A stretch of 64,000 bases of DNA from Pyrrhosoma nymphula (GCA_963573305.1 OY754330.1:23191096-23255095), one strand, 5' to 3'; shown: positions 43,701-58,700, numbered from the stretch's first letter. Translations and numbers: made by a program. Notes: generated by a model from the letters alone, not told the origin.

Positions 43701-46700
43701 TTAGCTTCTCCCAGTTTACTCTGTCAAACGCCTTTTCGAAATCTACAAAGCAAGCAAAAACATCTTGATTATGCTCTATGTTTCTATCTATAAGTGTCCT
43801 CATTACCGCTATCGCATCTCTGGTTCCCTTCCCCTTCCTAAACCCAAATTGGTCGTCGCCTAAATAGCATTTTGCTCTGCTCTCCAACCTTCTATTTAGT
43901 ACTCTAAGCAACACTTTTGCCGCGTGCGAAATTAAACTGATTGTTCTATATTCCTCACATTCTGACGCTTTATTCTTCTTCGGGATAGGTATTAATACTG
44001 TTTTCATGAAATCCTCTGGCCATACTCCTCCCTTGTAGATCCTGCGAATAAGTTCGAAGAACGATTCTCTCCCCTTACTACCTAGATTCTTCAGTAGCTC
44101 CGAAGGTAGATTATCGGTTCCCACAGCTTTTCTACCCTTCATCTCTCTTAATGCCCTGTCTATTTCACTCTCAAGTAACTCTGGTCCGAGGTTATCCTTA
44201 TCTATTGTTCCTTCATCCTCTAGATCTAGGCTAAGGGGTCTATTCTTGCTGTCATATAGCTCCTCTACGTATTCTCTCCATCTTTCTTGGATATCTTCAT
44301 GTTCGATTAATATCTTCCCTGTTTTGTCCTTAACCTTTGGCATCGTTTGACCTCTCTTACCACCCGATAACATTTTCACCTAGGCGTACAAAGCGCCCAC
44401 TTCCCCCTCCTCCTGCATCTTTTCCATTTGCTCACATTGTCCCTTCCACCAGTTTTCTTTTGCCCGATTCGTCACTCGCCTCAGTTTGTTATTCAATTCC
44501 TTGTACTTCCTCTTGCCTACGTCGGTGTTCACGTTTTTCCATATCCTTCTCTCCTCCATTTTCTTTATCATTTCTTCTGTAACCCACTGCTTCTTCACCC
44601 TCTTCTTTTCCACCGTTCCTATTGTTTTCTCTGCCGCTGCTGCGATGCCTGTTTTTATAACTTCCCATCTTTTCTCTATGGTTCCCATCCGCTTCTCTTC
44701 AACTATGTTCTTTTCTACTAGCTCTTGGTATTCCCTCCTTTTCAACCCTTTCAATGCTTCAAGGTTCCACCTCTTTATCTTCCTACCTTTACAAAGCCTT
44801 TTGAATCTAACTTCACACTTCATCATCACCAAGTTATGATCCGAGTCCGCATCCGCCCCTGGATAGCTACGAGAGTTTTTTACACTGTTCCTAAATCTCT
44901 GCCTCACCATTATATAATCAATTTGGTATCTCCCAGTATCACCCGGCATTTTCCATGTGTACCTACGCCTGGGGTGATGTTTCAACCAAGTGTTTGTCAC
45001 TACTAATTTATTTCTTCTACAAAATTCAACTGCCTTTTCACCGCGATCATTTCTTCCTAGCCCAAACCCTCCTACTTCTAATCCGTCCCTCCCTTCTCCC
45101 ACCACTGCATTCCAGTCACCCATCACTATCAGGTTTTTCTTCCCCGGCACTTCTCTAATTATTTCTTCTACTTGCTCGTACACTTCTTCCACCTCTTCCT
45201 CCCTATGGTTGCTCGTAGGCATGTATACCTTAACCAGTACGAAATTCGTCGGCCGTGCTTTTATTTCTACCACTAGTATCCTGTCGTTCACCTGTTCTAT
45301 GTTTACCACCCTCAGTCCCAATTTTGTGTTCAGTACCATGCCTACCCCCCCCGTTGATTCTCATCTCCCCCACTATAGATCACCCTGTAGTTATCACTCC
45401 AATAGTCCCCGCTATCCTTCCATCTAACCTCGCACAATCCCAAAGCATCTATTTTTCCTTTTTCCATTTCCTGCTTAATATTTTCAAGCTTCCTGGCCCT
45501 CATCATGGTCCTTACGTTCCAAGTTCCTATTTTTACCACTGTTTTCCTCCTCTTTTTCTTCTTCTTCTCCCTCCTTTCCCTTGTATCTTCTGATGATGAT
45601 TCTGATTCTGTGCAAGGATTTCGTGTGATGACGACCGCGGAGGCCTTGCCTCCCCCGCTGCCGGGCACGACACCCGCCCTAGTGGGCGGCATCCCGTAGT
45701 TGCCAGGAATCAGATCTCTTTGAATGACTTTCATGTTCTGGGAAGTGATAGTTGAGAGGTATCCCACGCGACTCAACGGTATTTTTAACATGACACCATC
45801 ACGGAACTACCTTTCGTCTGGCTCCTACCCTTCGACCTATCTGGCATGGGTGGCCCTACCAGGAGCAATGTACTTGCTCCTGCCAGTCCATCTCTAGGGG
45901 TCATTGGAACGCACAAGCCCTTCCACCACGTCAAGGTCGTAGTTCAAGGAAGATACCTAAAACTTAAAGCCAAAATTATTTTATGCAATGAAGTATGACT
46001 GTAGGGATACTTATGTTGCGACGGAACTCAATCAGAGTTCATCTTCGCGATTGAATTGACAAGAGGCAGGAGACAGAGTCGAGACAATATGAAATAACAA
46101 CAGCCTTTAACTGGTTTTGTCTTCAACAAGAACATTTATATTTCAAAGAATGTTACAAATCAATTAAGTCCGTTGACTAGATGCTGTGAATTCTTGGTAT
46201 AGATAGCACGTCTTCAGCTGAATGTCTGCAATGTTGACTTCTCGGCGTTCGGAAGGAAAGAGGGCCAGTCTGTTCGCGGTGCACTTTGTCAGGGCAGGAG
46301 GGGAAACAGCTGACCATTGGAAGAGTGGGGAGAGTAGGGGAGGTGCTATCACACTTTAGATTGGTGGGAATGTTCACAATTCGACTTGAAAGTGGAAAAA
46401 GGTGTCAGCACTAGCGCAGGCCGAATAAAAGCTGGGTGCTTGCAGGAACCGCAATGACCTGAGCGACTGCGGTGACCAGAGCCAAATCGCGGCACTTGTC
46501 TCTTCGCTCTCTGGCGAGTCTCCGAGGATTCTCTAGGTTTCGAGTGTGTCAAAAATTGGCACATCTTAAAACTAAATAAGAGTTTATTTTTCATTTTACA
46601 CATAGTTTGTTATGATTTCCTGGGACGGGACCCCTGAACACCGCTTTTCCGGGGAAGTGTTCCATACCTCCAGACCCCTTCTCCCCCAGTGGTTGCCCCC

Positions 46701-49700
46701 CCCCCCCCCACCCTCCCTTCCTCTCCCCCGATCCTCTGGTCTGGTGCGGCCCCTGCTCCAGTAATGGACATTTGGTTGCTATTTTAGATATTAGCTCAAA
46801 TTTAATGAAAGGGGGCAGTATAAAAAGTTATCCTTTCAAAGTTTACTTTTCTCAGAAAAAGTCAATTTACCATTGAACATTGAAATTCAAAATGAACTAT
46901 AGTAAATTCATCTGCTGGAGACCATATTGGTTGACCTGCGTGAGTAAAACCTCCCTTTGAACATACTATGGAAGGATTGGTCAGGGAGGGGCTATGATTG
47001 GAAAGCATTCAAGCAGGTGGATCACTTCTGCCCTTTACAAAATTAATTCTTGGACAAATACATTAGCTAGAGGAGATCAGAGTTGTGAGGTTTTTAGGGA
47101 GCTGTCATGTATGGCCCAAGCTTTCGAGTCCATTGCAGAGGACAGCATCTGGGACTTTTGGTAGATTATTCCTATTGTTAAAACTGTTTCTCCATACTTA
47201 AGTCCCTAATATGACCAGAAATGGTCACAAAGGCTAGGATCATCATGCTCCTCATGTAGCCACTCCAACTACCCATCAAATCACCATCACTGTCAGAACC
47301 TCCATTAAAAAACCTTGCCCTTTCATTGCTGGTGGAAAGGGATTTAAACTATGATTGTTAAAGTGATTAAAAGGCCTTTGAGGAAGAACCTTTCTCACTC
47401 TCTCTGCTCCCCTTATGAGTACAATCATTGGGGTGTGATTTTGTCAGAAAAACTGACGGCTGGGCCGATTCTTGAGGCCAGAATCTAATATCATGGTGGC
47501 TAGCGATCTCATGCCACCCGAAAGGGTTGTTTAGTTATCTCAGAGAAAAGCCATGTCAAGCTGCATGGGAAGTAGCATTTTTTTAAGCTGCTGCTCATAG
47601 TTTTAAACAAAGGCTGGCAGTATATAAGAGTAGCTCATAAAAATGTTAACTCAGTTAGTTAATGTAATTCAAAGGTTTCCTTTGCATTTCGATAGATGGT
47701 GCATTCTTATTTCGAATTTTGTCAATTTGGTTGGCTTTGTAGACAACAGTTTTGCCCTTGTAATGGAGGCATCTTCGGACTGAAGTGGTTTCCGCTGTAT
47801 TTTGGCCGCTTAAAATAGGATATGAGGTTGGGTCCCATATGTTACCGTTACTGCTAGATTCTGTTTTCCGGTGGGAGAGTTATGATTGGTTCTGTTACTG
47901 TGTCCTTTTCTGCATGGTTGCAGGTATCCATTCTCCCATTTGAAGTTCTTAGGGTTCTTAGTTATTTCCAAAGCTTCTTTGATAAACCTGGGAAAATATC
48001 GGTCATCCTTCACCTAGCCTTTTGTGTCCTCAAATCAGATTTGGAGTTCTGGTTCCACCTATGGGTGTTTCGTGACTGCAGAGAGGCAAAACTGTCTCTT
48101 CTCAGGTGCCCTATGGTGTTCTTTGCTGACTGCATTGTACAGCTCTTCCAGTTTGTCACATCTTACTGGTGTATTTGATCTTATGCATTCCTTCTTCATA
48201 CTTGAAATCTGTGATTTGGTCTGGGTTTTTTTGTTCAAATTTGGGAAATCAGTTTTGCTATTCTATCACTTTTTTCAAGTGGAAGAGTGTTAAACCTAGT
48301 GACATATTTGCTCTGGGAATCACCACACTTTGATTTATAATTATTTTGATGATCTGGTGAAAAGTGTCATTTTTGCTGTTACTATCTTCATTAATTTAAT
48401 GATAAGTGATAAGTACTTGGCCAAAAATGTGACAATGTAAATGGAAATAGAGATTCTGTATTTCTTATGGTAACTTAAATATCTCCTTTGGTTTCCACTA
48501 CATATTTTTTATTATCTTTGAGTAAATTTTAATATTATAAATTTAAATGAAACTTAAGCTTTTCCCATTTTCCAGTCCTCTATTTTCCTAAACCAAATCA
48601 CTAATGAAGGCTGTCAGAAACAGAATGGAGACCTCTCTGGAAAAATTTACTTGCCAATTTATTTTTCCAATATTATCTTTCTCAGCATTTACAGTGTTGA
48701 AGTGGAGGGAGAGTAGTCCTCTTCCCTTCCTATTTAATATGGTCTCCAGTCGGTCGGGCGGTCCTGTGACGTATCTTATTCTTAATTGTGATCAATGATC
48801 TTCCATATAGTATTCCCACAAATTCCAATCTCTGCGCTGACGATACAACCTTATGGATGTTTGTAAAAGCACTACCACCACGGCTGGAAGTGCAGATAAT
48901 CATATAGAACTGGCTGTATAAGTAATAGGTAATAAGCTGGTTTTGTGCTAAACATAGAAAAAATTCAAAAGTTAATCTGCAGTCTGAAATCTGCCTCAGT
49001 TAATCTGAAGCTTACGAAACTACTTGGGTATTATCTTGATTTTGTAGATGATATCTGTGGGATCAATTTACCTTCAAGATTAACGTGAATGTCAACCCTT
49101 TTTTTATTTTTGTTGGCAAAGTAAATAAGCTGAGTCTTATCAGATGTATATTATGCATTTTTTAACAGCCATTTGAACTTAGGCTTGAAATTATATGTAC
49201 ACTAGCTGAAGGTGCCTATTGAAATTCAATGGGTGTGAAAAACATTGAACTTATAAGAAAATCACAAAGCTTGGAGAATACTGTTGGCATGGTCATTTGT
49301 GGAGTTTGTATCCTATCTTGTGCATTGTGTTCGAAGTAGTAGACATGCTGACCGTTTTCCAGGTGCACAGAGAGATGGTCCTCTTTCATGCACGGGAAAC
49401 CCAAAAATGAGTGGATGTAAGTTAACTGCACTTTAACACCATTAAACATATATAAATAACTCGCAACGTTTATGATGTGGAAATTGGTCTACAAAACAAT
49501 TTGCAATCATAATGAGAGGCAGACTGTTCCACTACGTGTAATACATCTGAGTATTAAACGATAATAAACAATGTTGTGTTTGTTGTAGCAACATGGGCAT
49601 TATTACAATTACTATTCGCTGCACCTAAGTATTCTTGCACATTTAATTAAGTGTGCAGTATATTTAATTCCTTTATGTGTATCGTTTAATACGTAAGTGT

Positions 49701-52700
49701 TCTCTCATATACAAGCAGTGCCTTTTTGAGAGCTACTATGAAAATACACATCAAAGGCCATACTTGTTGTTAATATGCATTATCGATTACCCCACAAAGC
49801 AATCATGGGGCCCTTGGTACTCTGGGCCCTTCTTATACAGATTTTCTTTCTACGTGCTTTCATGGGCCTGCAGGAAAACGTGATATTTAAATGCTAGAGG
49901 CGTAAATATCCTTTGAAAATCAAATCTCTTTGTCTAGGAAATATGCTATTGTTGATTCCAGAAAAAATGTGAGATTTTTCAGCTTAAAACATGATATTCA
50001 GACAAATATGATGCGCAAAAGCAAATTGAATGAAAGAATAAGAAACTTCATTTATTCAGCCATCCGATTAAAAAAATTTCAGCCCTCTATCTTGAGCAGA
50101 AGTAATTTTAAAATGCAAAAAATTATACCACTGCACAAAACCCAATACGTAGCGTACCAAAGGACCGGCACCTTTTTGAGATCTTTTTAAATAGCCTAAA
50201 ATTTTCCTCATGTCTTGAACTATTAGTCTGCAAAATTTCAGCACGATAGAGTAAAACTGTAGATTTGTATAAAAACCAAACAGACAGACAAACATTCTTC
50301 TTTATACATACATTTAGATAAAATCTGTACTTCTTTTGCGAAAAATGCTATGAGGTACTTGCAAAGTCCTCATCTTGGGAACACTGTCGACCGCTGTTTA
50401 TAAGATTGAAAATTTTAACTGTTTATAGTATGTATGTATACAGAGTTTTGATATATGTATGTAAAAGAATATCTTCATTTGTTCCCTACGAGATGTGCAA
50501 CACACAACTACAGCACAAGAAAAAATAATCTCCTCTTTCTTAGCCAATGCAGGTTAACAAAAACCTAGCACATATTCTCTGCCTATTCTAGGTACAGTGG
50601 AAGCCCGGTATAGTGAGTACGGCTTATTGCGAGAATCCCGTTTTAGCGAGTGATTGTCTTTGTACCGCCAAAAGGCCTATGTTTTACATGTAAAATAAAG
50701 TGGATATAGCGAGGCCAAAAAGTTCCTTCCACGGTATATGCTCGGTATTACGACAGATATCTCTGGAGGGCGATGCACCACCTAGCAAAAATAAACTATT
50801 TTGTTTTGTATTATCTGTTAATTAAACTAAATATTCAAGATGTGAGCCATATCTGCAACACCTAAAGCCAGTTATGTCCAAACATTAGTTATTTATGGCC
50901 TTGAGTACTCTGTGCGCGCTCCCATTTTACGTTCTTCTTTTGTTAGGCCCAGTCATCAGTGAGAGGGGAGTGGGCGGACGACAAGCAAGTTGAGAGTAGA
51001 AGAGGGAACATGCAGCAGAATGAGAGGGATCTGTCGGAGCGATTGAAAAACTCAAACCATTCCGTCAACTCGATGCGCCCAATCACACGGCAGCAGAGAG
51101 TTGTGATGTAGGTAAGGGGCGGAGTTTACTCGGTCGGAGGGATGGTGTTTTCTCGGTCGGAGGGGTGGAGTTTACTCGGTCAGAGGGGCGGAGTTTACTC
51201 GGTCGGAGGGGTGGAGTTTACTCGGTCGGAGGGGCGGAGTTTACGCGGTCGGAGGGGCGGAGTTTTCTCGGTGGGAGGGGCGGAGTTGTCTCATGTGGTT
51301 TGTGCGGCAGCATCATGTCCGGGAAAGGTAAATCTTTGGACCTTAAAACCAAAATTAAAATTATAGACGAGTGCGATAGTAACAGGTCTTCAAAGACTGA
51401 TATCGGGAGGCGGTTTGGTGTGTCGTCATCTACGTTGTTCACAATATTAAAGAACAAAGATAAAATTCGTGCAGCAGTGACCGAACTAGGACGACCTAGC
51501 AGCCAAAAACATTTGCGGCATGGGGAACATCCTCAAATGGAATCTGCACTATTCAAGTGGTTTTTTCAGCAAAGGTCTGCAGGACTGCCCATAAACGGTC
51601 CGATGTTAAAGGCAAAAGCTGACTACACTTGCACGAAACATGATGTGCTAGCCAATTTACTGAGGTATATTATTTTCTAGTGTAAATAAATACTCGATGA
51701 CACTAATTTGCGGTAGATAATTGAATTTGAATCATAGAAACTGCTAGGAATAGGTGACTATGCGAGAAATATCTTCGACCACCGGTACATGCCGAATTTC
51801 AGTGAACCTTCAGCCCAATTTTCCCAACTGATGGACGTGCTGGTTAACATTCAAAAACTCAACAAAGTTGATATTATCGTCATGACATATTCGTAAAATT
51901 ATCCAAAAACTACAGTATACCTAATATTTTAATTCCGATTAGTTACGGTGTCTTTACAGCTTTCTTCGGCGATCGTAAAATAGAAGAACTGGAAGAAAAA
52001 CACCGAAACTGGAGGAATTAATATTTTATGTAATGGAAAATGTCCTGTTTCTTTCTTAAAATTAGTTGATATTCCACCAGATTGTGCCTGAAACGACTTT
52101 TTTTGCTGTTTACCTTTGTCAAATACCATGGAAACAAAAGAAAAACGGTAAATACGAACGACTATGAGAATTAGGTGGCTTTATTCAACACTTTCGGATA
52201 CAACGAGCGCTTGATTTAGCGAGTGATTTCCGAGGGATTATGAGCACTCGTTAAACCGGGCTTCCACTGTATCAGACTATTTTATCATTTACCTCTGCCA
52301 GGCAGAGTGACTATCTTCGCAAAATTCAAGTTCATGATTCCTTCTTGGAACTTGCCTCTCATGACTTATATTTTGTGGGCGAGTTTTTTTTATGCATACC
52401 ACAATTGTGATATTGTAATAATAATAACTGTCTTATTATAATAATTAAAAACAATAATCTTTTAATGTAAGTAAATTCCAATGTATTGTAATGCAATCTT
52501 GTAACTTGAAATTGTAATTTTCTTGTTTTTTCTTTCAATTTAATTTTTGTAAATGGGTTATCCCCGTAAAAATAAATATTATTTTATTTTTTTTATATGT
52601 ATTGTTTTGTGACATGTCCGGTAAACTGTAATTGTATGAACTTCTCCTTGACAAGGTCTATGCATCTGAGTAGTTTTGACCAGTAAATTTATTATTATTA

Positions 52701-55700
52701 TTTATTGCATTTTATAAATTAAATCTAGAGTTTGAAGAGATCATGCAAAAATGATTTTCTTGGGAACATTTTCTTACTCCTTTTCTGCACTTGAGGTAGA
52801 TATACTACTTTTTCCTGTATTTATTTAAGAAGAGTTAGTGGTGATTGCCTGTTTTTATCTTTAATATATGTGACTTCTTTATCCATGGATTAATTTTTCT
52901 GGGGCTCATATTTCAGTATGTGGAAAGAGTCATATCCTCATACATAAAATGCCACAAAGAAAATGCTAAATCCCATAGCTGGCAATCCAAGTTAGCCATT
53001 ACAACTGATGATCATCTTAAGAATATAGCTCAATCCTGGTTACGTGAGCTACTATTTGGCTCTTCATTTTCTGGAAAGGACACCTTTTCTTTGGTGGAAC
53101 CTGAAAAAGGAACTGTGACATTTGATGATGTCGAAAAATGGCTGAATAAATCTTCAGAGATTTTGTATATGCAGAAGGATCTATTTTTACACATTTTTAG
53201 ACCAGTGAGTATTTTTCGTTATTTTTTATTTTTTTGTCCATGTCTGTATTAACCATAAAATTTAATTGTTAACATGTGTCTCCTTTTTAGGAAGAAAGTT
53301 CATATTGTAAGAAGGGGTTTCTTTTACCATCGTGTGTGAGTGTGCCTGGTCATTTACAGCTTGAATCTGTGCTTGGTGCTACAGATCTAATTCTACTCAA
53401 CAGTGCTCTACTCCCTGAATTCCGGAATGAGTGGCATTTTCTTTTCTCCACTTCTGTGCATGGAGAAAGTTTCTCTAAAATGTTAGGCTGCATTTCTAAT
53501 AAAGGACCTACACTGATCATTGTGTCCGACACAAGAGGAAATATATTTGGTGGCTTTGCCCCAGTTTGCTGGGATCTTGGGGCAAAATTTTATGGTAAGT
53601 CAAATGCCTTCTAATAGGGGTGTTTTCAGAGTATCATTTAATTATGTATCATGATATTGAGGATTACTTATATGGGGAAATCCGCCTAACTTGAGCTCTT
53701 ACAATAATTTATTTTTATTTTTGTATTTTAGAGGCACATCTCTGAAACTTTTTCCTTGCTTGAATACTTCTGTCTAAGGTTGATTAACATGTGTGTAACT
53801 GAGTTTTGGAAATTGCTGAAATATTTACAGAGAAATTTGTAAAAATATAAAAAAATTAAAAATTTTCATTTAAAATAAATTTTAATTAAAACAAATTTAT
53901 ATTTTAACATAAATAAATAGAAAATTGAGTAAAGTAGACTAAATAATAATATTTTAGTCATGCTATTATTAATTTTTTCATAAATATACAGAAAATTGGT
54001 GCTATTTACATCAGCAACCTTGATATGTCAGAGAATTATGTATTAGGATGTATGTCTTGTAACAAAATAATATAATATGTCTTGTCCCATAATAATATAA
54101 TATATCTTGTAACATAAACATATAATACTTATATATAATATTAATGTATATAACTTATGAATTGAAATAATTCGAAATGCATAAATACAACGTTTAACGC
54201 TTAATTTTTTTGTAGCACATATAATAATTTGTTATCATTTCTTATTCACCTTGCGCATATTCACATTTCTGTTCTCAGATAAGCTTTGGGTATAATTTTT
54301 TTGGTACTTTGCTTTTTGTCTCCCAGCACTTTTCACTGATTTATTTTTAATATTGGCATTTTTTGTATTTATCATTGCTTTATAAGAACTTACCCAGCAA
54401 CGTTAATGTTTTTTGATAATTCGTGTTCCATTCACCTGTGATGGTTGTACATATCTCTGATTTCGTTCAATTTCCAAATTATATCTTGTGGCTGCCGCCT
54501 CTCTTTACCATTACATAAAAACACACGAATAGGATTGGTTGCTTGCATTCGGGGCATTTTTTCTCGCATAAATGAATGTAAAGACGAAATAATACGAGCT
54601 ACACATGCTGTTGTAAAGAGAGCTGAAAAGTGCATTGAAGTTGGTGGTAGGGTTTTTGAAAATTTACTTTGAACTGATGTAAATTATTTGACTAATTGCA
54701 AATCGCAATTTTCACCAGTTAATTCTCCATGCATTTTCATTTTTGCTTGCTGCGTTGTTGCATTAATAAAAATATGAATAAGTTTAATTTGCATTTTCAA
54801 CAGTAAGCCTTGTTTTCATAAGTAAGATTTTCCATAGAATATGAGACAACTAATATCCTGTCAAAATTACGGTGCCATTCTCATCGCTCCTCCTACGCTG
54901 TCACTTACGATGTTGTACTACCTTGTTATTTGGTAAAGTTATATGGGCATAAGAACTTCTGCATTACAGTAGTTAGCAAGATTTTTTATGTGCAAAATCC
55001 TTGTGCACCTACATTAGGGGTGATCGTCAAAAACGTTTTTTCGAATTTCAAGGGGCTTGGGGTCAGAAAAGTTGTGTATGGGGCTCAGTATAATGCAGGA
55101 ATTTTTTCAGAATTTTTTTCAAATGTCCTGAGGTTCCGCCAAGCAGTTAAAGTTTAACAATTTTAGGCCATTTTGGTAAAAATTTTAAATTAGCGAAAGA
55201 ACGTGCCCCGCCTAATTTTTTTGTAAGAAACACATAATGCCAGAAGGTAAGTGAAAAGGGGCTTGGAAGTAGTTAAAACCCCTAGAAACACTAAAAAAAA
55301 ATTATTAATAAAATTGAGGATCGGCAAGCACTTCATGATGGCCTGGTTGGGCGGGACGTGATCGTTGGCCACGGGATTGCTGTTAATAGTTTTGAGCAGT
55401 GTGCACACCTACGTGGGGAAAAGGGATATAACATTAATCAATTTACTTTTATCTAGTTGTACTTTGTGGCATTTTGAGATACATATTGTACATCTTGCAC
55501 ACATCGTAATTTTTTGCAGTTTAACACATTTTTCTCCATTGGAGTTCAACGGAACTTTGTCATTATCTAGTGTACACCGTGGCAGTGAAAATGTAGCATC
55601 AGAATGTTTCGGGAAAATATCCTGTACTATTCAAAATTTAAAAGTGTTTTATTTTTACAATGTTCTTCCATACAAGTCTGGCTCACGCAATCGCGCACGG

Positions 55701-58700
55701 AAAGAGGGGAGCATTCTCTTACTTTCTTCTATAAGCTAAAGTTCTAGAGGTAGTGTTTTCTTGTGAAGAAATGAATTCAAAGAGGAAGAGGACAAGAGAG
55801 GATTTAAGGTGTCCAATTTTTGGTCCACCTAAGGACATCTCATCGCGGCAGCTTCCTACCTTTGAGGATGTTATCAGGTTTTACAACAGCGTTCGGTATA
55901 CCAAGAAAGCAGAAATGAACAGTAAGGATCCTCCATTATCTAATATTTTAAAGCAAGTCACTGAAAAAATACTGATGATATGGCAAGCTGCAAGCATCCC
56001 AACTGTAAGCAAAGGGAGAGTTGTAAATCTGATAAAAGTCCACCATTCCACATATAAGAAAATCTTAAAAGAACATGGTCCTAATAGATCCACTATATTC
56101 GAAAAGTAGAAAAATGAGGTGATAAACGCTTTTAAAAAACTTTTTGATATATGCTCTTGTAAATGTGAAAACAGAGAATCTTGTGACTGCCCTCTTCAAC
56201 ATAAAGTTCCTGTGCAAGAATGGATGTTCCTCTCTGATCAGCGTGGAGATCGTCTTATGGTAATTTCTACCTTGGACAAGAAAACTACTGCTACTTTAAA
56301 TAAACGTTTGTCGAGGAGAGAGATGGAGGACCGTCATCCTTTGGCGAGTTCGGCACAAGAGGAAGTGAGTAAATTTCGACGGCAAGATAACGAAATTGAA
56401 TTGAGTGAGAATGATTCCGAGAAAAATCATGGAACTAAAGAAGATGATCAGTCAGACAATGCTTTTGAGTATCGACCATCAACCTCACAAAGAAAAGGGC
56501 TTAAGCGCAATTCTACAAAACTAACTGTGCTTGCAAGGGTTTGTGACAGATTCGAAGTTTCATCAGCTACAGGAGCAGCATTAGCAACGGCAGTATTAGA
56601 AGATTTTGATATTGTGAACAAGGAGGACTCATCCCAAGTCATAGGCCGCATGAAACTTAAAAGACAGAGACTACAATCAAGACTAGGAGTAGAAAAATCA
56701 GAACACAGTGGACCCGCAGTGGGGATTTACTTTGATGGAAGAAAGGATCAGATAGTAATTCAGAATAAGAAGGGGGGGAATATTACAGAATTACCATTTT
56801 AGAAGAACACATTGTGATTATATGCGAGCCTGACTCGAAATACATTACGCACGTGACTCCTATTTCCGGGACAGCTAGAGATATTTCAAGATCAACCATG
56901 CAATGCATGGGAGAGCATACTGCGATACTCTCAAATATTTGCGCAGTCGGGTGCGATGGCACTGTTGTAAATACAGGAAAAAATTGTGGAATCATTAGGA
57001 TTCTGGAAGAGCATGTAAATAAGCCATTGCAGTCCTGCATTTCGATGTATATATTGCTGACATAAATAGTGATCAGGCGTACCTAATAGATGTGTCAAGA
57101 GCAGTTGCGTCTGGAAAATGCCCGATGGCTTTAGCTGAACGATCACCGGGAAAACTTTGCCATGACAGATGGGCTACAACAGATGCTAGAATTTTACGTT
57201 TGTGGTTGTCAACGGAGAATCCTTAACAGGAACTGCTGATGTCAATTATATACAGAAAAATACATTAAGATGTGGTTCATGATTAAATCGAAACCTTACT
57301 GTGTTGATGGAGCTCAACACATGTTCGACTTTGTGCACTCCACAAGGTACTTAATGGAAGACCTGATGAAAGTTGTCGATCCAGTTATACAACGTGGTGC
57401 TTTCTGGTGTCATCCTGAAAACATGCTCATCTGTATGGTGACGGATGAAAGTAAGAAAGTAAGAGAGCAAGCCATAAAAAAATACTTCAAGCTAGATATA
57501 AAAAAACGAAAACAATCTAGTGAGAAAATTTGAAGTGCCCGAATTGCAATGGAAAGCAAAGACGTATCATCATTTGATAGCTTGGAAAAGCATTGTTGTG
57601 ACAGTCTCCACTTATAAAGAGTTTGACTGAGGAAGACATCAGAAAAATGGCAACTAACGTAATAAGATCGGAATTGGAAAAATTCCTGCAAGTTCCTGTC
57701 CACACTCAGTGTTGAGAGACATGTTCGTCTCAAGAAGGATTTGTCTGCAGCAGTCTATGGGAGACACAACAGAGATATGTTCATCTGAACTATCATTGCG
57801 GAGAGAGCGCATATGCCTGAATTCCGCCATAAAAGTCAGTACAAGGTCCACGATTCAAACTAAATGCTAAAAGTGCCCATTTTGGTTGGGAGGTTGGGTT
57901 GGGCACAGGTGGAACTCGATGCATAGCCTCCTCCTCATGGTGAGTTCTGAGTTGTTACTGGAATGGTAACAAGCGAAGAGCTATGCAGGCATTAAAAGCG
58001 ATATCCATTTCACGTATGCCGGGTTGCCTATCCTCAATTTTATTAATACTTTTTTTTTGTGTTTCTAGGGGTTTTAACTACTTCCAAGCCCCTTTTCACA
58101 GACCTTCTGACAATATGTAAGTGTTTCTTACAAAACAATGAGGCGGGGCACGTTCTTTCGCTAATTTCAAATTTTTACCAAAATGGCCTAAAATTGTTAA
58201 ACTTAAACCGCTTGGTGGAACCTCAGGACGTTCGACAAAAATTCTGAAAAAAGTCCTGCATTATATTGAGCCCCATAAATATCTTTTCTGACCCCAAGCC
58301 CCTTGAAATTCAAAAAAAAGTTTTTGACGATCACCCCTAACCTACATTCAGCAACCACCTGAGGAGCCACCTTGGGACCCTAGGACCTTTTGTACATAGC
58401 TATGTTGTACTAGTTGAAAAACCATAAAAAATGATGGCCAAAATACCCAGTCATCCTAGCTAATCTCATTTGTATAGATTTTAATTGTATTTGTTTTGAG
58501 AAGGTTATTTCACTGTTCATAGTTATATATATGGAGACCGTTCCTAATTTTTACCAAATATAAACGTTATGCTTAAGTGAATTGTTGTGGATGTCAGCTA
58601 CATGGTTTCTATGCAAGTTTAACATGGGGCTAATGAGTTTGAGTTTGCACGTGAGTAATTTTCAAATTTACAACTATCTGGGTCAAAAATGAAAAGTCTG

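Larger units (their letters stand above)
50595..52269 (+). mobile_element. pogo/Tigger-type element, truncated transposase, 1.68 kb
   Basis: The ends CAGTGGAAGCCCGGTATAG and, reverse-complemented, CAGTGGAAGCCCGGTTTAACG are flanked by TA (50593-50594, 52270-52271). Inside are GC-rich tandem repeats and the N-terminal part of a transposase. Confidence 0.85.

Noticed and set aside
46012..46610. Possible solo LTR
   Set aside because: TG start and CA-like end can be picked by eye but no flanking duplication or second copy was visible.
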